64,000 bases of DNA from Lysobacter sp. FW306-1B-D06B (GTDB lineage Bacteria; Pseudomonadota; Gammaproteobacteria; Xanthomonadales; Xanthomonadaceae), in the NCBI RefSeq assembly GCF_038446665.1, contig NZ_CP151802.1, forward strand, positions 1,550,001 to 1,614,000. Reading direction: 5' to 3'. Below the pieces are notes generated by a model that saw only the letters and a program-made list of their open reading frames with translations, searched no databases and was not told where the DNA came from. Below are positions 17,205 to 27,222 of this stretch, piece after piece; position 1 is the first letter of the stretch, and every line of letters begins with the position of its first letter. Made by a program: the position numbers and the translations under genes.

Positions 17205-18317
17205 TCACTGCGTCGCGGCGTCGTAGATGTCCGCGTACGGGTCGTGCTCGCCGCTGGAGCCTTCGGAGAGGCGGAACTTGAGCGCCAGGCCTTCGCGCGA
17301 GTCGGCGGCCTTCAGGGCCTCTTCCATGTCGATCTTGCCTTCCTTGTGCAGGCGGAACAGGCACTGGTCGAAGGATTCCATGCCTTCCTCCAGCGTTTCC
17401 TCCATCGCCTGCTTGATCTCGTGCACCTGGCCGCGGCGCATGAGGTCGCGGATGTGCGGCGTGTTGATCAGCACTTCCGCGGCCGGCAGGCGGCGCCCGT
17501 CGGTGCCGATCACCAGTCGCTGACTGACCACCGCGCGCAGGTTCAGCGCCAGGTTCATCAGCACGTTCTTGTGCGCCGCTTCCGGGAAGAAGTTGAGGAT
17601 GCGCTCCAGCGTCTGGTCGGCGTTGTTGGAGTGCAGCGTCGCCAGGCACAAGTGGCCGGTTTCGGCAAACGCGATCGCCGCTTCCATCGTAGTGGCGTCG
17701 AGGATTTCGCCGATCAGGATGACGTCCGGCGCCTCGCGCATCGCATTCTTCAGCGCGTTGTGGAAGGCGTGCGTGTCCAGGCCGACTTCGCGCTGGTTCA
17801 CGATCGACTTCTTGTGCTTGTGCAGGTATTCGATCGGGTCCTCGATGGTGAGGATGTGGCCCGAGATGTTGCTGTTGCGGTAGTCGATCATCGACGCGAG
17901 CGTGGTCGACTTGCCCGAACCGGTAGAGCCGACGATCAGCACCAGGCCGCGCGGGGCCATGATGATGTCCTTCAGCACCTGCGGCAGTTGCAGTTCCTCG
18001 ATCGACGGGATCACGCTGCGGATGGCGCGGATCACCATGCCGACCTCGCCGCGCTGCTTGAACACGTTGATGCGGAAGCGGCCGGCTTCGGGCAGGGCGA
18101 GCGCCATGTTCAGTTCGAGGTCACGCTCGAACAGCGGAACTTGCCCCTCGTCCATCAACGAGTATGCGATCTTCTTGACCATGCCCGGCGGCAGGCCGGT
18201 ATTGCCCAGGGGATAGAGCTTGCCTTCGACCTTGATGTAAACCGGCGCGCCGGTGGTCAAAAACATGTCCGACGCGTTCTTTTCCGTCATCAGCTTCAGG
18301 AAATAGCCGATGTCCAT
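17205..18317 (-). CDS. pilU: Type IV pilus retraction ATPase accessory PilU
   Basis: A 370-aa hexameric ATPase of the PilT/PilU group. The N-terminal domain (MDIGYFLKLMTEKNASDMFLT) is followed by Walker A GSTGSGKST (residues 130-138), the Asp box ILTIEDPIEYLH, Walker B VILIGEI and the His box ATLHSNNADQTLERI. Walker B reads ILIGEILD rather than the ILVGEMRD common in PilT, and the acidic C-terminal tail supports PilU. It helps PilT depolymerise pili in twitching motility. pilT is not in the window. Confidence 0.93.
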   Translation of the reverse strand: MDIGYFLKLMTEKNASDMFLTTGAPVYIKVEGKLYPLGNTGLPPGMVKKIAYSLMDEGQVPLFERDLELNMALALPEAGRFRINVFKQRGEVGMVIRAIRSVIPSIEELQLPQVLKDIIMAPRGLVLIVGSTGSGKSTTLASMIDYRNSNISGHILTIEDPIEYLHKHKKSIVNQREVGLDTHAFHNALKNAMREAPDVILIGEILDATTMEAAIAFAETGHLCLATLHSNNADQTLERILNFFPEAAHKNVLMNLALNLRAVVSQRLVIGTDGRRLPAAEVLINTPHIRDLMRRGQVHEIKQAMEETLEEGMESFDQCLFRLHKEGKIDMEEALKAADSREGLALKFRLSEGSSGEHDPYADIYDAATQ

Positions 18318-18414
18318 GCAAGCAACCCCTTTTCTTACACCGTCGTGCCCGTTGCAAGCTCGGCGGCGGCTTTACGACAATGGCCGGGCGTCTACCACAG
18401 GCACGGCCTCCCCA

Positions 18415-18795
18415 ATGCGCCCAAGCTTCGCACAAATTCGAATACCTCTGCTGGCTGCAGTTCTCGCTTCCGTACTCTCCTCCTGCGCCTCCGTGCCCCC
18501 GCCGACCGGCGAGCTGTCGGCGGCCCGCCAGGCCGTGACCCGCGCCGAGGGTGCCGACGCGGACCAGTACGCGCCACAGGAGCTGGGCGTGGCCCGCAAT
18601 GGCCTGTCCCAGGCCCAGGCCGCGATGAGCTCCGGCGACGAGGACGACGCCCGCCGCCTCGCCCTGGCGGCGGCGGCCGACGCGGACCTGGCCTACGCCA
18701 GGAGCCGCGAAGCGCTGGCCACCGCCGAACTCAACCAGCGTCGCGCGGAAGTCGCCGAGTTGCGCCGCCGCCTGCAGACGGAGGGCCAGCCGTGA
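18415..18795 (+). CDS. DUF4398-type lipoprotein
   Basis: A 126-aa protein with a lipoprotein signal: basic MRPSFAQIR, hydrophobic core and lipobox VLSSC at about residues 19-23. The mature part is a long helical Ala/Arg-rich rod (SAARQAVTRAEGADADQY...ARRLALAAAADADLAYA...) typical of DUF4398 proteins. The ATG at 18415 is used because it places the signal peptide at the N-terminus. It overlaps the OmpA-like gene by 4 bases, and the pair is a common partner arrangement in the outer envelope. Confidence 0.85.
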   Translation: MRPSFAQIRIPLLAAVLASVLSSCASVPPPTGELSAARQAVTRAEGADADQYAPQELGVARNGLSQAQAAMSSGDEDDARRLALAAAADADLAYARSREALATAELNQRRAEVAELRRRLQTEGQP

Positions 18796-19676
18796 ACCTT
18801 CACCGCCTCATCCTTCCGGCCGCGCTGGCCGCGCTCGTCGCCGCCGCGCCGGCCTTCGCCGCCGACAATCCCGATGCCACGCGCCTGTCGCAGCGGCTGA
18901 CCGTGCTGGACGCCGACCCGTCCATGAACACCTTCGCCGCCTACGAGCGCCTGCAGGCACGACAGGCCGTGACGACGCTGGACCAGGCCGCCAAGCGCGA
19001 CCGCCCCGGCGCGCTCTACGTCGCCGAGCGGCGCGTGCAGATCGCCGAAGCCGCCGCGCGCAGCCAGTCGATGCAGCGCGAACTCGATCGCCTGGATCGC
19101 GAGCGCAGCGAACTGCTGGTCGAAGCCAGCCAGCAGGACGCCGCCCGCGCCCGGGCCGAGAGCGAACGCCTGCGCCTACAGGCGCAGATGCAGGCCGAGG
19201 AAGCCGAGCGCCTGCGCGTGCAGAGCGAGGCCGACGCGGCATCGCTGCAGGATGTCGAGACCGCGCTGAAGGGCGTTGCCGGCGCGCAGACCGCCCGCCT
19301 GAATGCCGCGCGCGAGCGCGAAGCCAAGCTTGCCCGCGAGGAGGCCGAACTGGTCACCGGCGGCAAGCTGCCCGCCGCAAAGCGGGACAACCGGGGCGAG
19401 GTTTTCGCCCTGGCCAAGGGCAGCTTCGGTGCCGGCAAGGCCAGCCTCAGCGACGGCGCGCAGACGACCGTGAAGACGTTGGCGGCCTATGCCGACGCGT
19501 CCTCGTCGCCGGGCGTGCGGGTCGACGTGACGGCGGTCGACGCCAAGCTCGCCCAGCGTCGTGCCGAGGCCGTCCGCGACGCGCTGGTGGCCGGTGGCTG
19601 GCCCCAGGGCAAGGTCCAGGTCAGCGGCAAGAGTGGCAAGACTGATCGCACCGAAGTCCTCGTTCAGTCCAAGTAA
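18792..19676 (+). CDS. Coiled-coil protein with degenerate OmpA-like C-terminal domain
   Basis: A 294-aa exported protein. The GTG at 18792 overlaps the lipoprotein stop (GTGA) and gives a signal peptide ending in APAFAADNP. Residues about 70-200 form a heptad-rich coiled coil (ERERSELL..., ARAESERLRLQAQMQAEEAERLRVQSE). The C-terminal 95 residues have the OmpA-like order, with GSFGAGKASLSDGAQTTVKTLAAY and an A-x-RRAEAVRDALVAGG segment, but the usual D and R peptidoglycan-binding positions are not obvious. It likely acts in the periplasm with its lipoprotein partner. Confidence 0.82.
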   Translation: MNLHRLILPAALAALVAAAPAFAADNPDATRLSQRLTVLDADPSMNTFAAYERLQARQAVTTLDQAAKRDRPGALYVAERRVQIAEAAARSQSMQRELDRLDRERSELLVEASQQDAARARAESERLRLQAQMQAEEAERLRVQSEADAASLQDVETALKGVAGAQTARLNAAREREAKLAREEAELVTGGKLPAAKRDNRGEVFALAKGSFGAGKASLSDGAQTTVKTLAAYADASSSPGVRVDVTAVDAKLAQRRAEAVRDALVAGGWPQGKVQVSGKSGKTDRTEVLVQSK

Positions 19677-20052
19677 AACAAGTAGTTACGCTGAGTCCGC
19701 GGGGGCGCGGCCACGGCCGCCTCCCGCTCGTCGCGACCTTCGGGACCGTGCTCACATCCCGCCTTCTTCTCCCTTGCCGACCGGGGGAGGGAGGAGTAGG
19801 GTCAAATACCCGAGCGGCCTGTTTTCCGCTCGGCGATGAGCACGGTCGATGACGTCAACGCCCCTCTCGCAGGACCCCGCCGCCCCACGCCAGACCGGGG
19901 CCGGTCCTTGTGAAGCCGGCGCCGGTGACCTGCTCCTCCATGACCCCGCGCAACGCCCTGGTCTGACGACCGGGGCGTTTTTGTCTGCGGGGCCTTCTGC
20001 ACGGGCTCGGACCCTGCGTCCGGGCTTCCCTACCCGCTGAAGGAGGCATTAC
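19677..20052 (+). other. 376-base intergenic region with an orphan terminator
   Basis: This stretch holds no convincing gene. An in-frame ORF at 19849-20040 has no ribosome-binding site and runs through a strong terminator. The hairpin at 19953-19983 lies 277 bases after the preceding stop codon, which is late for simple termination, so a small RNA ending there is possible. Confidence 0.5.
19953..19983 (+). terminator. Rho-independent terminator of an unassigned transcript
   Basis: CGCCCTGGTC-TGAC-GACCGGGGCG followed by TTTTT: ten pairs with one G-U. It lies 70 bases before the YdcH-like gene. Confidence 0.85.
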
Positions 20053-20271
20053 ATGTTCGAAGAACGACCGCAGCCAGAGATCGACGCGCTGATGAAGTCC
20101 AACCCGGAGTTCAAGCAGCTCTACCAGCGCCACAAGGATCTCGACAAGAAGGTGATGGACGCCGAACTGGGCGTGCTCCCCATCGACGACATCACGCTGG
20201 CGCAGATGAAGCGCGAAAAGCTGGCTGCGAAGGACCGCCTGGTCCGCATGTACGATCTGCAACACCACTGA
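20053..20271 (+). CDS. YdcH-like DUF465 protein
   Basis: A 72-aa helical hairpin protein of the YdcH/DUF465 family: ALMKSNPEFKQLYQRHKDLDKKVMDAE in the first helix, then MKREKLAAKDRLVRMY in the second. The family is widespread and its role is unknown. A good ribosome-binding site (GAAGGAGG) precedes the ATG. A 13-bp inverted repeat 66 bases downstream may end the transcript. Confidence 0.88.
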   Translation: MFEERPQPEIDALMKSNPEFKQLYQRHKDLDKKVMDAELGVLPIDDITLAQMKREKLAAKDRLVRMYDLQHH

Positions 20272-20337
20272 CGCCCACCCACTTCCTCGCCGCGGGCGGC
20301 GACTTCCTCGTCGGTCTCTCCGCCCGCGTCTCCCGGA

Positions 20338-20370
20338 ACCGGGGCGGCTGCCTCCAGCAGCCGCCCCGGT
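20338..20370 (+). terminator. Strong hairpin after the YdcH-like gene
   Basis: ACCGGGGCGGCTG pairs perfectly with CAGCCGCCCCGGT across a 7-base loop. There is no T tract, so termination is likely but may need Rho. Confidence 0.5.
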
Positions 20371-20505
20371 GCGAAGGATCCCGCCTGACTCCGCACGGCG
20401 CCCGCCCATGGGCGCCTGCCCCCGCACGTCTGCCGGCGCCGCGCAAGCACGACCGCGTCATGGGCTGATGCCTGCGGCCTATTCCCGCCATTCGCCCGGG
20501 GCTCT

Positions 20506-20511
20506 TAAACT
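20506..20511 (+). promoter_or_regulatory. -10 box (TAAACT) for a leaderless cystathionine beta-synthase mRNA
   Basis: TAAACT ends 6 bases before the ATG at 20518, the same spacing as before the Trp leaders. No Shine-Dalgarno sequence is present (only GCCCCG), so the mRNA probably begins at the start codon. Confidence 0.45.
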
Positions 20512-20517
20512 GCCCCG

Positions 20518-21893
<1,376 letters not shown>

Positions 21894-21894
<1 letters not shown>

Positions 21895-22838
21895 TGAACG
21901 CCGCGGCGTCCGCGCACTGGCTGCCGGGCGATCGCCTGCCCGACGTGCGCCTGCGCGCCGCCGACGGCTCCGGTCGAACGCTGCATGCCGAGTTCGCGGG
22001 CGCACCGCTGTGGCTGGCGACGCCCGTCGACGCGCAGGCCGCCGCGCATCTTCCGTCGCCTCCCGCGGGCGTGACGGCGCTGTGTGTCGGTGCGGAAGTG
22101 ACGCAGGGTGCGCCCGCCGGTTGGCACGCGTTTTCCGCCGATGCCCGCTGGTGCGCGGGAGTCGGCGCGGGCCTGCTCTGGCAGGCCGATGCGAACCTGC
22201 GGCTGCTGGCGTCGCATCCGTTGCCGCTCCACGCGCCGCCGCAGATCGCGAGCGAAGTCGCGCCGCTGCCGGGTGAGCGCACGCTCGCCATCGCGCCGGT
22301 CCTGCAGATTCCCGGCGTGTTCGAACCGGAGCTGTGCGCGGCATTGATCCGCCACCTGGAAGTGGACTGCGGCGGCGGTGACGTTTCGGCGGTGCTGGTG
22401 CTGCAGGACGGCCAACAGCGCTTGCAGGTCGATCCGGACATCAAGCAACGCCGCGAAGTGAATCCGCGCGACCCCCAGCTGGAGGCGCGCATGCACGAGC
22501 GCCTGCTGCGCCGCGCGCTGCCGGAGATCGCGCGCGCGTTCAACTTCGAAGTGCGCCGGCGCGATCCGTTCAAGCTGCTGGCGTATCCGGAAGACGCGGG
22601 TTACTTCCGCGCGCATCGCGACAACGAAACGCCCGACGTGGCCTATCGCCGCTTCGCCCTGTCGGTGAACCTCAACCAGGGCGAGTACGTCGGCGGCGAA
22701 TTCCGCTATCCGGAGTTCGGCCCGCACCTGTTTTCCCCACCCACCGGCGCGGCGCTGGTGTTCTCGTGTTCTTTGCTGCACGAAGTGCGGCCGGTCGAGC
22801 GCGGCACGCGTTACGCGATGACGACGTTCCTGGCCTGA
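21894..22838 (+). CDS. 2OG-Fe(II) oxygenase with an N-terminal thioredoxin-like domain
   Basis: A 314-aa two-domain protein. The C-terminal domain is a prolyl-4-hydroxylase-type 2-oxoglutarate/Fe(II) dioxygenase: FRAHRDNE gives His241 and Asp243, and SLLHEVRPVERGTRYAMTTF gives His296 and the 2OG-binding Arg. The first 130 residues (PGDRLPDVRLRAADGSGRTLHAEFAG...) resemble a peroxiredoxin/thioredoxin fold, but the expected catalytic cysteine is absent. The ATG overlaps the last base of the cystathionine beta-synthase stop, so it is coupled to it. The hydroxylation substrate is unknown. Confidence 0.82.
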
Positions 22839-23852
22839 TCAGCCGCGCGGTTGCAGTCGTGCGGCGAGGTCGGCGTGTCCGCTTTCGGCGAGCGCGGCCT
22901 GCGCCCACGCCAGGCCATCGCCGATGCCATCGGCATGTTTCTGTGCGGAAACGGCGAGTTCGCGACGTCGCGCGCTGGCGTCGAAATGCGCGCCGCCGTC
23001 CTTCGAATACCGGCTGAGCAGCTCCGACGATTTGATGCGCTGCGTCCAGTCCGCCGGCACCTGCAGACCGTAGTGGGCCGCCAGTCGAGCGACGGTCGGC
23101 GCCGGATCGAGCAGCACGTCGGCGAAATCCAGGTCGATCAGGCGGCCCGACAGCTCGGGCTCGGCGGCCAGTTGCCGCCAGCGCAGCTGCTCGACCAGCC
23201 AGGCACGGGCCAGGCGGGCGCCATCGCTCTCCGCCGCCGGCAGATCCGGTTGTCCGGCCAGGCGCAGGGGCTCGGTCGAAAGCACACCTTCGATCAACTG
23301 CGCGTCGCGGAGCATGGTCGCCAGCCAGGTCCGCAGGTCCACCCACAGCAGGCATGCGCGGCCGGTGGTGGGCAGCAGGCGATCGGCGAGGGTCGTGACC
23401 ACGCTGGTGGGTTTGACGATCACCGCGGTGCTGTCGGCGAAGCCGCGCGCCAGCGACGCCAGCACAGGCGCTTCCCAGGCGGTGACCACCGGATCCTCGC
23501 GGCCGTGGGCGAGGGTGAGCAGGGGCAGGGGTTCGCGCAAGCCGAGCACGCCGGGCACCAGGTCCAGCAGTCGGCTCACCAGCGAGGAGCCGCAGTGGCC
23601 GATGTGGAACAGCCAGTGCACGTCGCGCAGGGGCGCGGTCCGGGCCAGCGCGGCTTCCAGTTCGGCCCGGTCGACGGTCCAGCCGGAGACGTCCCTGCGG
23701 CCCAGCGAGCGGCGGTCGAGGAAGCTCGCCCGGCGGTAGTCATCTGCTTCGAAATGAAGCACCCAGGCCCGGTTTTCGGCTGGATCGAACGCGAACAGCG
23801 GATAAGCTGCACTGCGGCTGAAATCCGGGGGCAAACGCCTGGGAGGGCTCAT
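22839..23852 (-). CDS. P-loop sulfotransferase-like protein
   Basis: A 337-aa protein. Residues 83-95 (HIGHCGSSLVSRL) form a PAPS-type P-loop like those of bacterial sulfotransferase-family proteins (usual form HxGSTLLSRLL), and IVKPTSVVTTLADRLL fits the second nucleotide-binding segment. The N-terminal ~80 residues are family-specific. It converges with the 2OG oxygenase gene with no gap between their stops, and its start codon lies 53 bases from the divergent cystathionine lyase gene. Similar P-loop proteins accompany 2OG oxygenases elsewhere; the acceptor is unknown. Confidence 0.72.
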   Translation of the reverse strand: MSPPRRLPPDFSRSAAYPLFAFDPAENRAWVLHFEADDYRRASFLDRRSLGRRDVSGWTVDRAELEAALARTAPLRDVHWLFHIGHCGSSLVSRLLDLVPGVLGLREPLPLLTLAHGREDPVVTAWEAPVLASLARGFADSTAVIVKPTSVVTTLADRLLPTTGRACLLWVDLRTWLATMLRDAQLIEGVLSTEPLRLAGQPDLPAAESDGARLARAWLVEQLRWRQLAAEPELSGRLIDLDFADVLLDPAPTVARLAAHYGLQVPADWTQRIKSSELLSRYSKDGGAHFDASARRRELAVSAQKHADGIGDGLAWAQAALAESGHADLAARLQPRG

Positions 23853-23861
23853 GTGCGGTGC

Positions 23862-23867
23862 TAGAAT
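23862..23867 (+). promoter_or_regulatory. -10 box (TAGAAT) before the cystathionine gamma-lyase/synthase gene
   Basis: GCTAGAATCG lies 38 bases before the ATG at 23905 and 10 bases beyond the divergent start of the P-loop gene. Initiation near 23874 leaves a leader with a GGAAGGA ribosome-binding site. Confidence 0.5.
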
Positions 23868-23904
23868 CGTCGGCCGCCCATGCTAGCGGAATTGGAAGGA
23901 CGTA

Positions 23905-25095
23905 ATGACTGAACGACATGCCGAAGGCGGGGCGAAGAAGCCCGGTCTAGGTACCCTCGCGATTCACGCTGGACAGTCCCCGGACCCGACCACGGGCGCG
24001 GTGATGACCCCGATCTACGCCACCTCGACGTATGCCCAGAGCAGCCCGGGCGTGCATCAGGGTTTCGAGTACTCGCGCAGTCACAACCCCACCCGTTTCG
24101 CGTACGAGCGCTGCGTCGCCGGCCTGGAAGGCGGCACCCGCGGCTTCGCGTTCGCCTCCGGTCTGGCGGCGACGTCGACGATCCTGGAACTGCTGGATTC
24201 CGGCAGCCACGTCATCGCGATGGACGACGTCTATGGTGGCACCTACCGGTTGTTCGAGCGCGTCCGCCGCCGCTCCGCCGGCCTGGACTTCAGCTGGGTC
24301 GACCTGAGCGACGCAGCCGCGTTCGAAGCGGCGATCCGCCCTGAAACGAAGATGGTCTGGATCGAAACGCCGACCAATCCGCTGCTGAAGCTGGTGGACA
24401 TCGCGCAGATCGCCGCGATCGCCCGCAAGCGCGGCCTGATCGTCGTGGTCGACAACACCTTCTGTTCGCCGATCCTGCAGCGCCCGCTGGAACTGGGCGC
24501 GCACATCGTCATGCACTCGGCGACCAAGTACCTCAACGGCCACTCCGACATCGTCGGCGGCATGGCGGTGGTGGGCGGCGACGCCGAGATCGCCGATCGC
24601 ATGACCTTCCTGCAGAACGCCATCGGCGGCGTGCAGGGCCCGTTCGACAGCTTCCTCGCCCTGCGCGGCCTGAAGACGCTGCACCTGCGCATGAAGGCGC
24701 ACTGCGAGAACGCGCAGGCCCTGGCGGAATGGCTGCAGACGCATCCGGCGATCGAGAAGGTGATCTATCCGGGCCTGGCCGCGCACCCGCAGCACGAACT
24801 GGCCAAGCGTCAGATGCACGGTTTCGGCGGCATGGTGAGCATCTACGTCAAGGGCGGCGAAGCCGCTGCACGCCGCATGATGGAGCGCTGCGAGCTGTTC
24901 GCCGTGGCCGAATCCCTGGGCGGCGTTGAAAGCCTGATCAACCATCCCGCGATCATGACGCACGCCTCCGTCCCGGCCGAACGCCGCGCGGCGCTGGGCA
25001 TCACCGACAATCTGGTGCGTTTGAGTGTGGGCGTGGAGGATGAGATCGATCTGCGTAACGACATCGACCGGGCGCTGGACACAAGCGCGCGATGA
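23905..25095 (+). CDS. metB: Cystathionine gamma-lyase / gamma-synthase (PLP, MetB type)
   Basis: A 396-aa Cys/Met-metabolism PLP enzyme. Lys208 in MHSATKYLNGHSD binds PLP; YEYSRxxNPTR near the start (FEYSRSHNPTRFAYE), the SGLAATSTILELL loop, and SLGGVESLINHPAIMTHASVP are typical. Sequence does not separate gamma-lyase (cysteine from cystathionine) from gamma-synthase (methionine route); the cystathionine beta-synthase nearby favours reverse transsulfuration. In xanthomonads this gene, annotated metB, marks the left edge of the LPS locus, as here. Confidence 0.92.
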   Translation: MTERHAEGGAKKPGLGTLAIHAGQSPDPTTGAVMTPIYATSTYAQSSPGVHQGFEYSRSHNPTRFAYERCVAGLEGGTRGFAFASGLAATSTILELLDSGSHVIAMDDVYGGTYRLFERVRRRSAGLDFSWVDLSDAAAFEAAIRPETKMVWIETPTNPLLKLVDIAQIAAIARKRGLIVVVDNTFCSPILQRPLELGAHIVMHSATKYLNGHSDIVGGMAVVGGDAEIADRMTFLQNAIGGVQGPFDSFLALRGLKTLHLRMKAHCENAQALAEWLQTHPAIEKVIYPGLAAHPQHELAKRQMHGFGGMVSIYVKGGEAAARRMMERCELFAVAESLGGVESLINHPAIMTHASVPAERRAALGITDNLVRLSVGVEDEIDLRNDIDRALDTSAR

Positions 25096-25131
25096 ACCAG
25101 CCTGCTGCTTCGCAATTCGCGGGTAAGTGAC

Positions 25132-25923
25132 ATGGACATGCTGCTCGCCGCATGGCGCTATCGCTTCTTTGTCCTGTCCTCCATCCGTAACGACCTGCGC
25201 TCGCGTTTCATCCGCAGCAAGCTGGGTGGGCTGTGGATGGTCATCCACCCGCTCGCGCAGGTGCTGATCTTCGCGACGATCCTTTCCGAAGTGCTCGCCG
25301 CCAAGCTTCCCGGCATCGATAACAAGTACGCCTACGCGCTGTACCTGATGGCGGGCATGCTTTGCTGGACGCTCTTCACGGAGACGGTCACGCGTTGCCT
25401 TTCGCTGTTCATCGACAGCGGCAACCTGATGAAGAAGATGGCGTTTCCGCGCATCTGCCTTCCGCTCATCGCGGCGGGCACCATGCTCGTCACCAATGTA
25501 TTGCTGCTGGCGGCGATCCTGCTGGTGTTCGCCGTGCTCGGCCACTTCCCGGGCTACCACATCGTGTGGCTGCCCCTGCTGATCCTGATCACGCTCGCCC
25601 TTTCGATGGGGCTCGGACTGATCCTTGGCGTGATGAACGTGTTCATGCGCGACATCGGGCAGGTGGTGCCTGTAGTGCTGCAGGCGTTGTTCTGGCTGAC
25701 GCCCATCGTCTACGTGACGAATATCATGCCGCAGAAGTTCCAGTTCTGGTTCAAGCTCAACCCGCTGTATCCGCTGGTGGCCAGCTACCAGAACGTGCTG
25801 GTTTTCGGCACCGCTCCGCTGTGGAGGGAGCTGCTGTGGCTTTGCGTGGGGATCATCGCGTTGCTTGTCGTCTCGCTGGTCGTGTTCCGTCGCGCCAGCC
25901 CTGAAATCGTGGACGCGCTATGA
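25132..25923 (+). CDS. wzm: ABC-2 type polysaccharide export permease
   Basis: A 263-aa inner-membrane permease with six predicted hydrophobic spans, from KLGGLWMVIHPLAQVLIFATIL to the last span LLWLCVGIIALLVVSLVVF. GLxWxxxxPLxxxxI at the start and VFMRDIGQVVPVVLQALFWLTPIVY are hallmarks of Wzm/KpsM/TagG transporters. It moves lipid-linked polysaccharide across the inner membrane, powered by the next gene product. It overlaps that gene by 4 bases. First gene of the plus-strand polysaccharide operon. Confidence 0.93.
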   Translation: MDMLLAAWRYRFFVLSSIRNDLRSRFIRSKLGGLWMVIHPLAQVLIFATILSEVLAAKLPGIDNKYAYALYLMAGMLCWTLFTETVTRCLSLFIDSGNLMKKMAFPRICLPLIAAGTMLVTNVLLLAAILLVFAVLGHFPGYHIVWLPLLILITLALSMGLGLILGVMNVFMRDIGQVVPVVLQALFWLTPIVYVTNIMPQKFQFWFKLNPLYPLVASYQNVLVFGTAPLWRELLWLCVGIIALLVVSLVVFRRASPEIVDAL

Positions 25924-27176
25924 GCGGTGTGCTTGAAGCCCGGGGCCTGGGCAAGGCCTATCGCCGCTGGCGCAGCGAGTGGCTGCGCGCAGCTTCGTGG
26001 TTCGGCGCTCCGGTCCGGCCTGCCGAGGAGCATTGGGTCCTGCGCGGCATCGACTTCGCGGTGGAAGCCGGACAGACGGTCGGCATCGTCGGCCAGAACG
26101 GAGCGGGGAAGAGCACGCTGCTCAAGCTCATCACCGGCACGACCCGACCGACCGAGGGAAGTGTTGCCACCGGCGGTCGCATCGCCGCGATCCTCGAACT
26201 TGGCATGGGATTCAACCCGGACCTCACCGGCCGCGAGAACGCCTTCCATTCGGCCGGCCTGATGGGATACAGCCGGGCGCAGATCGCCGAAGCCATGCCG
26301 GACATCGAAGCCTTCGCCGAGATCGGCGAGTACTTCGACGAGCCCGTGCGCACCTATTCCAGCGGCATGCAGATGCGCGTGGCATTCAGCGTGGCCACGG
26401 CCTTCAAGCCGGACCTGCTGATCGTCGACGAAGCCTTGTCTGTCGGCGACAGCTACTTCCAGCACAAGAGCTTCGATCGCATCCGTTCCTATCGCGACCA
26501 GGGCGTTTCGATCCTGCTGGTGACCCACAGCATGGGCGACGTGCGCACCTTGTGCGACCGGGTGATCCTGCTCGACAAGGGACGGGTCGTGAAGGACGGT
26601 GCGCCCGACGAGGTGGTCGATTTCTACAACGCGATGATCGCCGAGAAGGAAAACGAAGCCGGCTCCATCGAACAGGTTCGCCACGAGGCGGGCTGGCTGC
26701 AGACCCGCAGCGGAACCGGCGAGGCGCGCATCGTCGATCTGCGCCTGTTCGATGCGGACACCGGCAGCGAGGTGTCGATGGCGACGGTCGGCCAGCGCCT
26801 GAACTTGCGCCTGCGCGCGGAGATCCACGGCGATGTCCCGCAGCTCGTCCTGGGGTACATGCTCCGCGACCGGCAGGGGCACGTGGTGTGGGGCACCAAC
26901 ACCTGGCACACCGGACAGGTGCGCTCTGGACTCAAGGCGGGCGACACGGTGGAGTTCGCGATGAACTTCACCTGCACGCTGGGTCCGGGCTCCTACTCCG
27001 TCTCGCCGGCGCTGGTGAGCACGGACACCCACCTGGTGAACAACTACGAGTGGGTCGACAACCTGCTCGTTTTCGACGTGATGAACGTTTCGTCGCCGAC
27101 GTTCATCGGCAGCAACTGGCTAGATGCACGCTTCGACATCGGCGGCGCCGGGTCGAGCGCGAACTCGCGCGAATGA
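25920..27176 (+). CDS. wzt: ABC exporter ATPase with C-terminal carbohydrate-binding domain
   Basis: A 418-aa protein. The N-terminal ATPase has Walker A GQNGAGKST (about 58-66), signature YSSGMQMRVAFSVA and Walker B LLIVDEALSVGD. From about residue 265 a C-terminal beta domain follows (IVDLRLFDADTGSEVSMATVGQRLNLR...GHVVWGTNTWHTG), which is the Wzt CBD fold that reads the non-reducing end of the finished glycan in systems such as E. coli O8/O9a. Its presence predicts a chain-terminated, ABC-exported O-antigen. The FkbM gene follows after 46 bases. Confidence 0.93.
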   Translation: MSGVLEARGLGKAYRRWRSEWLRAASWFGAPVRPAEEHWVLRGIDFAVEAGQTVGIVGQNGAGKSTLLKLITGTTRPTEGSVATGGRIAAILELGMGFNPDLTGRENAFHSAGLMGYSRAQIAEAMPDIEAFAEIGEYFDEPVRTYSSGMQMRVAFSVATAFKPDLLIVDEALSVGDSYFQHKSFDRIRSYRDQGVSILLVTHSMGDVRTLCDRVILLDKGRVVKDGAPDEVVDFYNAMIAEKENEAGSIEQVRHEAGWLQTRSGTGEARIVDLRLFDADTGSEVSMATVGQRLNLRLRAEIHGDVPQLVLGYMLRDRQGHVVWGTNTWHTGQVRSGLKAGDTVEFAMNFTCTLGPGSYSVSPALVSTDTHLVNNYEWVDNLLVFDVMNVSSPTFIGSNWLDARFDIGGAGSSANSRE

Positions 27177-27222
27177 GGCCGGACTTTTCCGCCCCCGCGC
27201 CCACGACTTCCACATCTCATCC

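Noticed and set aside
19849..20040. 63-codon ORF in the gap after the OmpA-like gene
   Set aside because: No ribosome-binding site, no recognisable protein pattern, and a strong terminator lies inside it.
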